Positions 1-7,602 of a DNA stretch of 17,633 bases are shown one piece after another; the stretch's first letter is position 1, and each line of letters opens with the position of its first letter. The notes beneath the pieces were generated by a model. That model searched no databases. It saw nothing but the letters and a program-made list of their open reading frames with translations, and was not told the DNA's origin. The position numbers and the translations under genes were made by a program. The stretch spans positions 1 through 17,633 of the forward strand of contig JAGWSE010000380.1 in assembly GCA_028869395.1 (NCBI GenBank). Direction: 5' to 3'. This stretch comes from Alphaproteobacteria bacterium. GTDB lineage: Bacteria > Pseudomonadota > Alphaproteobacteria > Caulobacterales > Caulobacteraceae.

Positions 1-1
1 C

Positions 2-2179
2 CGCCACGACCAGGACGACCCCTACCTCGTCGTGGCCGCGGACAAAGGCACCGCCACCTTCTCCGACATCGCCAATACAATCGCGCAGGCGCGCGGCTTC
101 TGGCTCGGCGATGCCTTCGCCTCCGGCGGAAGCCACGGCTACGATCACAAGAAAATGGGCATCACCGCGCGCGGCGCCTGGGAGGCGGTGAAGCGCCACT
201 TCCGCGAGCTCGGCAAGGACATCCAGTCCGAAGCCTTCACCTGCGTGGGGGTCGGCGACATGTCGGGCGACGTGTTCGGCAACGGCATGCTGCTGTCGAA
301 GGAGACGCGGCTCATCGCGGCCTTCGACCACCGCGACATCTTCCTGGATCCCGACCCTGATCCCGCGAAGAGCTGGGCGGAGCGCAAGCGGATGTTCGAC
401 CTGCCGCGCTCCTCCTGGGCCGACTACGACAAGAAGGCCATCTCCAAGGGCGGGGGCGTGTTCTCCCGCGGCCTGAAGCAGGTCCCAATCTCGCCCGAGG
501 TGAAGGCCGCCCTGGAGGTCAGCGCCGACACGCTCTCGCCGGCCGAGCTCATCACCGCCATCCTGAAGGCGCCGGTGGAGCTCCTCTATCTCGGCGGCAT
601 CGGCACCTATGTGAAGGCGCGGGCCGAGGCCAACGCCGACGTCGGCGACAAGGCCAACGACGCGGTGCGGGTGAACGGCGCGGACCTGCGGGTGAAGGTG
701 GTCGGCGAAGGCGCGAACCTGGGCGTCACCCAGGCCGGGCGCATCGAGTTCGCCCGCGCCGGCGGGCGGATCGACACCGACGCCATCGACAACTCGGCCG
801 GCGTCGACACCTCCGACCACGAGGTGAACATCAAGATCCTCACCGGCGCCCTGGAGCGCACGGGGACCTTGAAGCCCGACAAGCGCGACCCGCTGCTGCA
901 GTCGATGACCGACGAGATCGCCGAGCACGTGCTGGCGCACAACTACGAGCAGACCCTCGCGCTCTCCCTCCTGCAGATGGACGCGGTGGGCGAGCTCGAG
1001 CCGCACGCCCGGTTCATGGCCGCACTGGAGGCGGCCGGCCGGCTGGACCGGCTGGTCGAGGGCCTGCCCGACCCGGCGGCGATCGCCGAGCGGGCCCAGG
1101 CCGGCCAGGGCCTGACCCGGCCGGAGCTGTCGGTGCTGCTGGCCTACGGCAAGCTCGAGCTGAAGCGCCAGCTGGTGGAGAGCTCGCTGCCCGACGATCC
1201 TTTCTACGAAGGCGTGCTCGAGGACTACTTCCCGAAGGCGCTGCACAAGTACAAGGACGCCATCCGCCATCACCGGCTGCGGCGCGAGATCATCGCCACC
1301 GTGGTCGCCAACGACATCGTCAACCGCTGCGGGCCCTCGTTCCCGGCGCGGCTGATGGCGGCGGCCGACTGTGACGTCCGCGCCTTCGCCGCGGGCTACG
1401 AGGCGGCAAAGGCGGTGCTGGAATTCGAGAGCCTCTGGGCGACGTTCGACGCCCTGGACGGCAAGGTCCCGGCGGCCGGCCAGATGGCGCTCTACCGGCG
1501 GGCTGCGGCGGCGCTGCGCGGAGCGACCTTCTGGCTCGCCCGTCGCTCGGCCCGCGAGCACCTGGACGTGGACGCGCTCATCAAGCGCTACGCGCCCGGA
1601 TTCAGGCGGCTGCGCGAGCTGATGCCGGGCGTCGCCTCGAAGGTGGAGCAGGACGCGATCGGCGCCCGGACGCGGCAGCTCGTCGAGGCGGGGGCGCCGG
1701 AGGGCTGCGCGGAGGCCGCAGCGATCCTGCAGTCGGTGACCACGGCCGCCGACCTCGTGGACCTCGGCGAGGCCTCGTCATGGCCCTTGCCGAACGTCGC
1801 GCGCCTCTACCATCAGGTCGGCGCAGCCTTCGCCTTCGACCGCCTGCGCGCGGCCGCCGCCGGCTTCTCGGTCGGCGACAGCTTCGAGCGGACCGCCCTG
1901 CGGCGGCTGCTCGAGGACCTGCTGGCCGAACAGGCGGCGCTGACCCGCACGGTGATGGAGTTCGCCGGATCGGCGAACGCCGGCGCCGAGGCCGCGAAGG
2001 CCAAGGCCGCGGTTTCGGAATGGGCCGACCTTCGCCACGGCAAGGCCGAGGCCGCACGGCGCACCGTCGAGGAGATCGATCAGGCCGGCGGCGCCTGGAC
2101 GTTCGCCAAGCTCACCATCGCCAATGCGGCGCTGCGCGAGCTGACGGAGGAGCGGGCGGGCAGAAGGAAGCCGAAATAA
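2..2179 (+). CDS. gdhZ: NAD-specific glutamate dehydrogenase, large (180-kDa) class, 3' part only
   Basis: C-terminal 725 residues of a protein whose family is about 1600 residues long; the reading frame is open to the left edge, so the true start is outside the window. The enzyme oxidatively deaminates glutamate to 2-oxoglutarate and ammonium with NAD+ in the cytoplasm, feeding the TCA cycle. Visible are DKGTATFSDIAN near the start, a dinucleotide-fold loop GVGDMSGDVFGNG about 82-95 residues in, and the conserved VKVVGEGANLGVTQ segment, followed by the long helical C-terminal domain of this class. The end is intact (TAA). In Caulobacter the orthologue GdhZ also influences FtsZ and cell division; that this applies here is inference. 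It converges on purH across a pair of REP-like repeats. Confidence 0.95.
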   Translation, partial: RHDQDDPYLVVAADKGTATFSDIANTIAQARGFWLGDAFASGGSHGYDHKKMGITARGAWEAVKRHFRELGKDIQSEAFTCVGVGDMSGDVFGNGMLLSKETRLIAAFDHRDIFLDPDPDPAKSWAERKRMFDLPRSSWADYDKKAISKGGGVFSRGLKQVPISPEVKAALEVSADTLSPAELITAILKAPVELLYLGGIGTYVKARAEANADVGDKANDAVRVNGADLRVKVVGEGANLGVTQAGRIEFARAGGRIDTDAIDNSAGVDTSDHEVNIKILTGALERTGTLKPDKRDPLLQSMTDEIAEHVLAHNYEQTLALSLLQMDAVGELEPHARFMAALEAAGRLDRLVEGLPDPAAIAERAQAGQGLTRPELSVLLAYGKLELKRQLVESSLPDDPFYEGVLEDYFPKALHKYKDAIRHHRLRREIIATVVANDIVNRCGPSFPARLMAAADCDVRAFAAGYEAAKAVLEFESLWATFDALDGKVPAAGQMALYRRAAAALRGATFWLARRSAREHLDVDALIKRYAPGFRRLRELMPGVASKVEQDAIGARTRQLVEAGAPEGCAEAAAILQSVTTAADLVDLGEASSWPLPNVARLYHQVGAAFAFDRLRAAAAGFSVGDSFERTALRRLLEDLLAEQAALTRTVMEFAGSANAGAEAAKAKAAVSEWADLRHGKAEAARRTVEEIDQAGGAWTFAKLTIANAALRELTEERAGRRKPK

Positions 2180-2183
2180 CCCG

Positions 2184-2257
2184 CTCACGGCGGCGAAAGC
2201 CGGGGCCCAAGCCGAGCGGACAACCGCCGACGGGATCCCGGCTCTCGCCGGGATGAG
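2184..2257. repeat. Inverted pair of REP-like elements between convergent genes
   Basis: Two related elements lie in opposite orientation in the 87-bp gap between the gdhZ and purH stop codons. The first, 2184-2208, has the core CGGCGAAAGCCGG. The second, 2231-2257, reads on the minus strand as CTCATCCCGGCGAGAGCCGG followed by GATCCCG. The second alone forms a perfect hairpin (ATCCCGGC, loop TCTC, GCCGGGAT at 2235-2254). Elements with this CCGGCGAAAGCCGG core are, from memory, dispersed between genes in several GC-rich proteobacteria. The position suggests a bidirectional transcription end or mRNA-stabilising structure; there is no T-tract. Confidence 0.6.
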
Positions 2258-2266
2258 CGGCTTGGC

Positions 2267-3859
2267 TCAGTGCCGGAACACGCGGACGCCGGTGAAGACC
2301 ATGGCGACGCCGCGCTCGTCGGCGGCGTCGATGACCTCCTGGTCGCGGACCGAGCCGCCGGGCTGAATGACCGCCGTACAGCCGGCGTCGGCGGCCTGGA
2401 TCAACCCGTCCGCGAACGGGAAGAAGGCTTCGGACGCGCAGGCCGATCCTTTCAGATCCAGGCCGAAGTCGGCGGCGCGCAGGGCGGCGATTCGGGCGGA
2501 ATCCTTGCGGTTCATCTGGCCCGCGCCGACGCCCAGCGTCTGCCCGTCCTTCGCATAGACGATGGCGTTCGACTTGACGTGCTTGGCGATGGTGAACGCG
2601 AACAGCATGTCGCGAACCTCGCCAGCGGTGGGCGCGCGCCTGGTCACCACCTTCAGGTCGGCCGCCGTCAGGCGGGCGTTGTCGCGGCTCTGGACGAGGA
2701 AGCCGCCGGCCACGGATTTGAAGTTCATCCCTTCCGCCAGCGGGTCCGGCATGGCGGCGGTGGTCAGCAGGCGGACGTTCTTCTTCTTGGCGAAAAGCGC
2801 CCTAGCGTCGTCGGCCACGTCCGGACAGATCACCACCTCGGTGAGCAGCTTGAGGATCTCCTGGGCGGTCGCGGCGTCCAGCGTGCGGTTCAGCGCGATG
2901 ATGCCGCCGAAGGCGCTCACCGGATCGCAGGCGAGCGCGCGCTCGTAGGCCTCCAGCACCGTCTTGCCGGTCGCCACGCCGCACGGATTGGCGTGCTTGA
3001 TGATGGCGCAGGCGGGACCGTCGCCGGGGTCGAACTCGGCGACCAGCTCAAAGGCCGCGTCGGTGTCGTTGATGTTGTTGTAGCTGAGCTCCTTGCCCTG
3101 CAGCTGCTTCGCGGTGGCGACGCCGGTGCGGGGGTTCGCGAAGCGGTAGAAGGCGGCCTGCTGGTGCGGGTTCTCGCCGTAGCGCATGGTCTGGACGAGC
3201 TCGCCGGCGAACGCCTTGCGCCGCGGCCAGGCCTCGCCGAGCGACTGCGCGAACCATCCGGAAATCGCCGCGTCATAGGCGGCGGTGCGCGCATAGGCGC
3301 GAGCGGCGAGCCGCTTGCGCAGCTCGAGCGAGGTCCCGCCGTCGGCCTTCAGCTCGGCCATGACCTCTTCGAGGTCGGACAGCTCGGTGCAGACGGCCAC
3401 GTAGCCGTGGTTCTTGGCGGCGGAGCGGATCATCGCCGGGCCGCCGATGTCGATGTTCTCGACAGCGGTCGCGTAGTCGGCGCCGCCGGCCACGGTCTGC
3501 TCGAAGGGATAGAGGTTGACGTAGACGAGGTCGATGCCGCCGATCCCGTGCTCGTCCATGGCGCGCTTGTGCTCCGGCGCGTCGCGGACGCCCAAGAGGC
3601 CGCCGTGCACCACCGGGTGCAGGGTCTTCACGCGGCCGTCCATCATTTCCGGGAACCCGGTCAGCTCGGAGATGTCCTTCACCGGCAGCCCGGCGTCGGC
3701 GATCGCCTTGCGCGTGCCGCCGGTCGAGACGAGCTCGGCGCCCATCTGGCTGAGCGCGCGGGCGGCCTCGATCAGGCCGGTCTTGTCGGAAACGGAGATC
3801 AGCGCGCGCTTGACGGCGACGCGGTCGGGAGCTGGCGGGAAATCGGGGGCGGCCGGCAC
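2267..3859 (-). CDS. purH: Bifunctional AICAR formyltransferase / IMP cyclohydrolase
   Basis: 530-aa cytoplasmic enzyme catalysing the last two steps of purine biosynthesis: formylation of AICAR by 10-formyl-THF and cyclisation of FAICAR to IMP. The N-terminal MGS-like cyclohydrolase domain (about residues 15-210) has SDKTG (24-28), STGGT (45-49), GRVKTLHP (75-82) and the ENIDIGGPAMIRSAAKN stretch (134-150). The C-terminal transformylase domain has RYGENPHQ (226-233) and the catalytic KHANPCG (288-294). Length is normal. The start is GTG: an AGGAG at 3866-3870 lies 6 nt upstream of it, while an ATG at 3862-3864 is out of frame and only 1 nt from the AGGAG. It lies downstream of rpe on the same strand but is separated by 147 bp with a hairpin, so it probably has its own promoter. 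Confidence 0.97.
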   Translation of the reverse strand: MPAAPDFPPAPDRVAVKRALISVSDKTGLIEAARALSQMGAELVSTGGTRKAIADAGLPVKDISELTGFPEMMDGRVKTLHPVVHGGLLGVRDAPEHKRAMDEHGIGGIDLVYVNLYPFEQTVAGGADYATAVENIDIGGPAMIRSAAKNHGYVAVCTELSDLEEVMAELKADGGTSLELRKRLAARAYARTAAYDAAISGWFAQSLGEAWPRRKAFAGELVQTMRYGENPHQQAAFYRFANPRTGVATAKQLQGKELSYNNINDTDAAFELVAEFDPGDGPACAIIKHANPCGVATGKTVLEAYERALACDPVSAFGGIIALNRTLDAATAQEILKLLTEVVICPDVADDARALFAKKKNVRLLTTAAMPDPLAEGMNFKSVAGGFLVQSRDNARLTAADLKVVTRRAPTAGEVRDMLFAFTIAKHVKSNAIVYAKDGQTLGVGAGQMNRKDSARIAALRAADFGLDLKGSACASEAFFPFADGLIQAADAGCTAVIQPGGSVRDQEVIDAADERGVAMVFTGVRVFRH

Positions 3860-3865
3860 GGCATT

Positions 3866-3870
3866 CTCCT
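3866..3870 (-). promoter_or_regulatory. Ribosome binding site that decides the purH start
   Basis: The minus strand reads AGGAG, then AATGCC, then GTG. The 6-nt spacing fits the GTG at 3859-3857. The nearby ATG at 3864-3862 is 1 nt from the AGGAG and would read out of frame for 21 codons before a TGA. Confidence 0.7.
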
Positions 3871-3990
3871 CGTGTGGTTTCGGAAGAAATGCCCAGGCGA
3901 GCGGCGAATATGGCTCCGCGCTCCCCGGTGGTCGCCCACCTCTAATCGCCAGTCACGCGGAATGGATCGGGGGATAGTCCCAAGGGCGCC

Positions 3991-4007
3991 GGGGCGTCAA
4001 CCGCCCC
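3991..4007 (-). terminator. Hairpin right after rpe, possible terminator
   Basis: Perfect 6-bp GC stem (GGGGCG and CGCCCC) with a 5-nt loop. On the minus strand it begins at the last base of the rpe stop codon. No T-run follows, so this is a candidate intrinsic or Rho-assisted stop, or a 3' stabiliser, between the rsmB-rpe pair and purH. Confidence 0.4.
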
Positions 4008-4657
4008 TAGCCCCTCAACGCCTCGATGTTGGCCGCGTACTTGGGGGGGCCGCCCTTGAAGACGGCCGTGCCCGCGACCAGCGCCGTCGCGCCTGCGGCG
4101 ATGCACCTGGGCGCGGTCTCGGGCGTCACGCCGCCGTCCACCTCGAGGAGGATGTCGCGGCCGGTCTCGTCGATCATCTTGCGCAGGCGCTCGATCTTCT
4201 TCAGCTGCGAGCCCATGAAACTCTGCCCGCCGAAGCCCGGGTTGACGCTCATTACCAGTATCAGGTCGATCTGATCCAGCAGGTGGACCACGATCTCGGG
4301 TGGGGTCGAAGGATTGAACACCACGCCCGCCTTGGCGCCGAGCTCGCGGATGCGCTGCAGCGTGCGCGACAGGTGGGGGCCGGCCTCCGGATGGACGCTG
4401 ATGATGTCGGCGCCGGCGTCGCGGAACGCCTCAAGGTAGGGATCGACCGGGGCGATCATCAGGTGCACGTCGAACGGGATCTTCACGTGCGGGCGGAGCG
4501 CCTTCACCACCGCCGGCCCGATGGTGATGTTGGGCACGAAATGGCCGTCCATGACGTCGACGTGCAGCCAGTCGGCGCCGGCCTGCTCGACGGCGCGCGC
4601 CTCCTCGCCCAGCCGCGCGAAGTCGGCCGACAGGATCGAGGGCGCGATGATCGTCAT
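4007..4657 (-). CDS. rpe: Ribulose-phosphate 3-epimerase
   Basis: 216-aa TIM-barrel enzyme that interconverts ribulose 5-phosphate and xylulose 5-phosphate in the pentose phosphate pathway. Visible are IAPSILSADF (4-13), HVDVMDGHFVPN (32-43, with the metal/catalytic Asp34), MSVNPGFGGQ (136-145) and VDGGV with Asp174 (173-177), all typical of the family; the length is also typical. The ATG at 4657 is chosen because Rpe proteins begin just before IAPSIL; a longer reading frame upstream lies inside rsmB. Only 4 nt separate it from the rsmB stop codon and there is no strong Shine-Dalgarno sequence, which points to translational coupling within one transcript. Confidence 0.96.
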   Translation of the reverse strand: MTIIAPSILSADFARLGEEARAVEQAGADWLHVDVMDGHFVPNITIGPAVVKALRPHVKIPFDVHLMIAPVDPYLEAFRDAGADIISVHPEAGPHLSRTLQRIRELGAKAGVVFNPSTPPEIVVHLLDQIDLILVMSVNPGFGGQSFMGSQLKKIERLRKMIDETGRDILLEVDGGVTPETAPRCIAAGATALVAGTAVFKGGPPKYAANIEALRG

Positions 4658-4661
4658 GGGG

Positions 4662-5948
4662 TCACGCTCTAGCCTGATCCGGGAGGCGCCGGAAGCGGGC
4701 GATGTAGAAGCCGTCGGCGCCGCCCGGGCGGTGCTGAGGCAGGATGCGGAGCGTCCCGTCGGACCGCAGGCTCGCCTCCGGCGCGCCGCCTTCTCCGGGC
4801 GCCACGGCATCGAGGGCGAACCCTGGCGTCCGCGCAAGGAACGCCGCGACCTGCGCCTCGCCCTCCTCCGGCTCCAGCGAGCACACGCAATAGACGAGAC
4901 GGCCTCCCGGCGTCACGCGACGGGCGGCGGAATCCAGCAGCCGCGCCTGGACCGCCGCGAGACTCGCCACGTCCTTCGGGCTTGCCACCCAGAGCACGTC
5001 GGGATGCCGGCGGAAGGTGCCGGTGGCCGAACAGGGCGCGTCGAGCAGCACCGCGTCGAAGACTCTGGTGTCGTCCCAGGTGGCCGCGTCGGCCTCGACG
5101 ACCTCGGCCGTCAGACCGGTGCGCGTCAGGTTCTCGGCTACGCGCTTCAGCCGCGCGCCGGAGCGGTCGACGGCGGTCACGTGAGCGCCGGCGGCGGCGA
5201 GCTGGAGGGCCTTTCCCCCCGGGGCGGCGCAGAGATCCAGCGCCGTCTCGCCGGACCGCACCGCAAGAAGCCGGACCGGGACGGCGGCGGAGGCGTCCTG
5301 CACCCACCAGGCGCCCTCGACGAAACCGGGCCACCCGGCCACGTCGCCGCCGCGGGCGGTGCGGAGCGTGCCCTGCGGCAGGACCTCCGCGTCGAGATCC
5401 GCTGCGAGCGCGGCGGCGCGGGCGGGCTCCCTGGGCGTGAGATCGGTGGCGGGCTCCTCGGCGATCATCGCGGCGATCGCGCGCGCCTGCGCCTCGCCAT
5501 AGGCCGCGCGCCAGCGGGCGTAGAGCCAGGACGGCGCCAGGCGTTCGGGATCATCGAGTTGCGGCGGTTCGCGCTGCAGGCCCCGCAGCACCGCGTTCAC
5601 CAGGGCCCGGAACGGCTTGGGCGCAAGGCCAACCGTCGCGTCGACCGCGGCGTGCGCCGGCGTCTTCAGCACGAAGAGCTGGGCCGCGCCGAGCCGCAAC
5701 AGGTTCAGCACCGGCTCGGGTGGCGGCTTGGCGAGCCTGGCCTGCAGGGCGGCGTCGATGGCTCCCAGCCGGCGCAGGGTCGCCATGGCGAGCGCGCGGG
5801 CGAAGGCGCGGTCCCGGGCGTCGAGGCCGGTCACGGCGGCGCGGCTCAGGGCCGCCTCCAGTCCGGCCCGCCGCGACAAGGCCGCGGCGAGGATTTCGAG
5901 AGCGGCCGCGCGGGCCGCGCGGCCGGAAATGTCGGAAGAGGCGCTCAC
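4662..5948 (-). CDS. rsmB: 16S rRNA m5C methyltransferase RsmB (Sun/Fmu family)
   Basis: About 428 aa. RsmB uses SAM to methylate a cytosine of 16S rRNA (C967 in E. coli). The N-terminal NusB-like helical domain covers roughly residues 8-130. The Rossmann methyltransferase domain has the SAM loop DLCAAPGGK (238-246), DAPCSATG (303-310, motif IV Cys306) and YCVCSLEPEE (353-362, motif VI Cys356), so both family cysteines are present. Start is uncertain: I use the GTG at 5948, which places the start just before the conserved GRAARAAALEIL helix. A TTG at 5984 would add 12 mostly basic residues. Neither has a clear Shine-Dalgarno sequence. It lies between a membrane-protein gene (49 bp upstream, or 13 bp with the TTG start) and rpe (4 nt downstream), so is probably co-transcribed. 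Confidence 0.94.
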   Translation of the reverse strand: MSASSDISGRAARAAALEILAAALSRRAGLEAALSRAAVTGLDARDRAFARALAMATLRRLGAIDAALQARLAKPPPEPVLNLLRLGAAQLFVLKTPAHAAVDATVGLAPKPFRALVNAVLRGLQREPPQLDDPERLAPSWLYARWRAAYGEAQARAIAAMIAEEPATDLTPREPARAAALAADLDAEVLPQGTLRTARGGDVAGWPGFVEGAWWVQDASAAVPVRLLAVRSGETALDLCAAPGGKALQLAAAGAHVTAVDRSGARLKRVAENLTRTGLTAEVVEADAATWDDTRVFDAVLLDAPCSATGTFRRHPDVLWVASPKDVASLAAVQARLLDSAARRVTPGGRLVYCVCSLEPEEGEAQVAAFLARTPGFALDAVAPGEGGAPEASLRSDGTLRILPQHRPGGADGFYIARFRRLPDQARA

Positions 5949-5997
5949 GGGCGCCGGCGTGCCGCGTCGGGCTCGCCGGCGCAAGAGGCGATGAGGA

Positions 5998-6417
5998 TCA
6001 GGCGGCCCTGGCGCGGGTCGCCGACGCCGGCCGGGCTTCGGCCGACTGCGCTGCGGACCAGCATGAGAGCACCGAGCCCAGGAAGGCGAGCACGCCGAGG
6101 ATGGCCAGCACAGAGCCCGCGATCACCCCTGTGTGGGCGCCCTTTTCGCCCGCAAGATAGACGGCGAGCGAGGGGATCATCACCACCACCGCCGCCGCGG
6201 AGAGCGCGAAATTGGCCCAGCCGAGGCGCCCGCCCTTGCCGGACAAGGCGTAGAAGGCGCCCATCAGGGCCAGGGTCGTCCAACCCACGAGGTTCAGGTG
6301 CGCGTGCGCCGGCATGAGCGTGAAGTCCTCACTGGAGCCCATGATCGCGCCCCAGACCATGCCGGTGAGCGCGCAAAGCCCCGCCGCGGTAAAAAAGGCC
6401 AAAGGTAGTCTGCGCAT
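5998..6417 (-). CDS. Small four-helix membrane protein with HAH motif (heme-copper-oxidase-subunit-I-like)
   Basis: 139-aa predicted inner-membrane protein with four hydrophobic segments at about residues 7-27, 42-60, 64-87 and 95-118. The stretch MPAHAHLNLVGW (35-46) resembles the histidine-bearing helix start seen in small proteins related to the subunit I fold of cbb3-type oxidases and NO reductases. That relation is a motif-level impression and function is unknown; it lacks the full 12-helix core, so it cannot be an oxidase by itself. The ATG at 6417 is chosen because the hydrophobic helix follows at once; the frame continues upstream without protein-like sequence. It is divergent from the SdhAF4-like gene and upstream of rsmB on the same strand. 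Confidence 0.7.
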   Translation of the reverse strand: MRRLPLAFFTAAGLCALTGMVWGAIMGSSEDFTLMPAHAHLNLVGWTTLALMGAFYALSGKGGRLGWANFALSAAAVVVMIPSLAVYLAGEKGAHTGVIAGSVLAILGVLAFLGSVLSCWSAAQSAEARPASATRARAA

Positions 6418-6463
6418 GTCGAAAACCCCCGTCTGCGAACGCCGCCGGAGCGGCCTGGGGGCA

Positions 6464-6480
6464 GAAGAACAATGTTCTTC
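6464..6480. promoter_or_regulatory. Perfect 17-bp operator-like palindrome in a divergent gap
   Basis: GAAGAACA, one central A, then TGTTCTTC: 8-bp arms with no mismatch. It lies 46 bp upstream of the membrane-protein ATG (6417) and 88 bp upstream of the SdhAF4-like ATG (6569). It is AT-rich for this genome, and no coding sequence I accept covers it. It is a likely binding site for a dimeric repressor or activator acting on one or both genes; the regulator is unknown. Confidence 0.5.
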
Positions 6481-6568
6481 CGGCGAGGCAATGGATCGAT
6501 CTGCGATCTTTTGTCCGCCGGCCGCGCGGCGCTGGCGCATTCGGCGGCGCGGGCCTACATCGAGAAAC

Positions 6569-6763
6569 ATGGACGAGACCCCTCCCAACGCCGCGCCCGA
6601 CAAGCCGCTGACGCCGGAAGCACGGCGCGCCCTGGAGGAGGCCGCCCAGCGGCGCGCCGCCGATGCAGCTCAGCCCCTGGGACCCGAGCAGGGCGGCCCG
6701 CGCGGCCCCGAGCCCACGCGCTTCGGCGACTGGGAGCGCAAGGGGATCGCCGTCGACTTCTGA
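6569..6763 (+). CDS. DUF1674 / SdhAF4-like succinate dehydrogenase assembly protein
   Basis: 64-aa soluble protein. The C-terminal block GPEPTRFGDWERKGIAVDF (46-64) is the hallmark of DUF1674, the family of mitochondrial SDHAF4 (yeast Sdh8), which protects flavinylated SdhA before it joins SdhB. The N-terminal half is low-complexity and Pro/Ala/Glu-rich, as usual in the family. The ATG at 6569 gives the normal bacterial length; the frame stays open for 85 codons upstream, but that part is arginine-rich and out of character. Divergent from the HAH membrane protein and convergent with pyrF. A role in Sdh maturation is inferred from the family. Confidence 0.85.
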   Translation: MDETPPNAAPDKPLTPEARRALEEAAQRRAADAAQPLGPEQGGPRGPEPTRFGDWERKGIAVDF

Positions 6764-6769
6764 ACCGGT

Positions 6770-6796
6770 CGCCTTTCCCCGCAACCGGGAGAGGCG
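6770..6796. terminator. Hairpin between convergent SdhAF4-like gene and pyrF
   Basis: A 10-bp stem (CGCCTTTCCC with GGGAGAGGCG, one T-G wobble) and a 7-nt loop fill almost exactly the 35-bp space between the stop codons at 6763 and 6799. The symmetric placement suggests a bidirectional terminator; a T-tract is lacking in both directions. Confidence 0.5.
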
Positions 6797-6798
6797 CT

Positions 6799-7518
6799 CT
6801 AGGCCTGCGCCATCTCCGCGGCGACGCGAAGGGCCGCGGCGTGCGGATCCTCGGCCGCGGTGATGGGGCGGCCGCAGACGATGTGCGAGGCGCCGGCGTT
6901 CAGAGCCTCGGCCGGAGTGGATGCCCGCGCCTGGTCGTTCCTCGCCGACCAGTCCGGCCGCACGCCCGGCGTGACCACCAGGAATTCCGGGCCGCCCAGC
7001 GTGCGCGCGAGCGCAGCCTCGTGCGGGCTCGCCACCACGCCGTCGCAGCCGGCGGCGATGGCCTGGCGGATACGCCGCTCCACCAGCGCCCGCGCGCCCT
7101 CGGCGTAGCCCATCTCGGTCAGATCCTGATCGGTCAGGCTGGTCAGCACGGTTACCGCCAGGATCTTCAGGCCGGAGGCGCCGCGCCCCTTGACCGCCGC
7201 GGCCATGACCTGCGGCTCACCGTGCACGGTCAGGAAATCGCAGCCGGAACCCGAGAGCGCGGCCGCCGCCCGCTGCACCGTGGTCGGGATGTCGTGCAGC
7301 TTCCAATCCAGGAACACCTGCTTGCCCCCGCGCTTGAGCTCCCGCGCGAGCGCCATGCCGTCGGTCGCGAAGAGTTCGAGGCCCACCTTGTAGAAGCTCA
7401 CCGCCTCGCCGATCCGCGCCACCAGGGCGCGGGCTTCTTCGGCCGTGGGGACGTCGAGCGGCACGATCAGACGGGGATCGGCGGGGTTGCTTTCGCGGGC
7501 GAGGGCGGCGGCGGCCAT
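6799..7518 (-). CDS. pyrF: Orotidine 5'-phosphate decarboxylase
   Basis: 239-aa cytoplasmic TIM-barrel enzyme for the last step of UMP synthesis, decarboxylation of OMP. The catalytic signature DWKLHDIPTTV (71-81) carries the Asp71-Lys73-Asp76 array. VPLDVP near residue 20, VHGEP in the middle and TPGVRP toward the C-terminus, which contacts the phosphate in this family, are all present. The length is usual for the bacterial type I enzyme. The ATG at 7518 has a strong AAGGAG 7 nt upstream (7526-7531). The gene stands alone between convergent and divergent neighbours and must have its own promoter in the 84-bp gap shared with the MarC gene. Confidence 0.97.
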   Translation of the reverse strand: MAAAALARESNPADPRLIVPLDVPTAEEARALVARIGEAVSFYKVGLELFATDGMALARELKRGGKQVFLDWKLHDIPTTVQRAAAALSGSGCDFLTVHGEPQVMAAAVKGRGASGLKILAVTVLTSLTDQDLTEMGYAEGARALVERRIRQAIAAGCDGVVASPHEAALARTLGGPEFLVVTPGVRPDWSARNDQARASTPAEALNAGASHIVCGRPITAAEDPHAAALRVAAEMAQA

Positions 7519-7602
7519 GAGCGGGCTCCTTGCGGGCAGGCGCGCGGGCGCTCCGCGATGAGAGCGTTCCGGAGGCGCGGCGAATTAGGCTAAGGCTCGT
7601 GC

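Noticed and set aside
2270..4672. Very long plus-strand open frame opposite purH and rpe
   Set aside because: It is antisense to two certain genes, has a biased Gly/Arg/Ala/His composition and no recognisable domain; long shadow frames are normal at this GC content.
4521..6317. Long plus-strand open frame opposite rsmB
   Set aside because: Arg/Gly/Pro-rich shadow of a well-supported methyltransferase gene.
6418..6603. N-terminal extension of the HAH membrane protein
   Set aside because: The extension is Arg-rich and covers a divergent promoter gap with a perfect palindrome; the ATG at 6417 starts a clean membrane protein.
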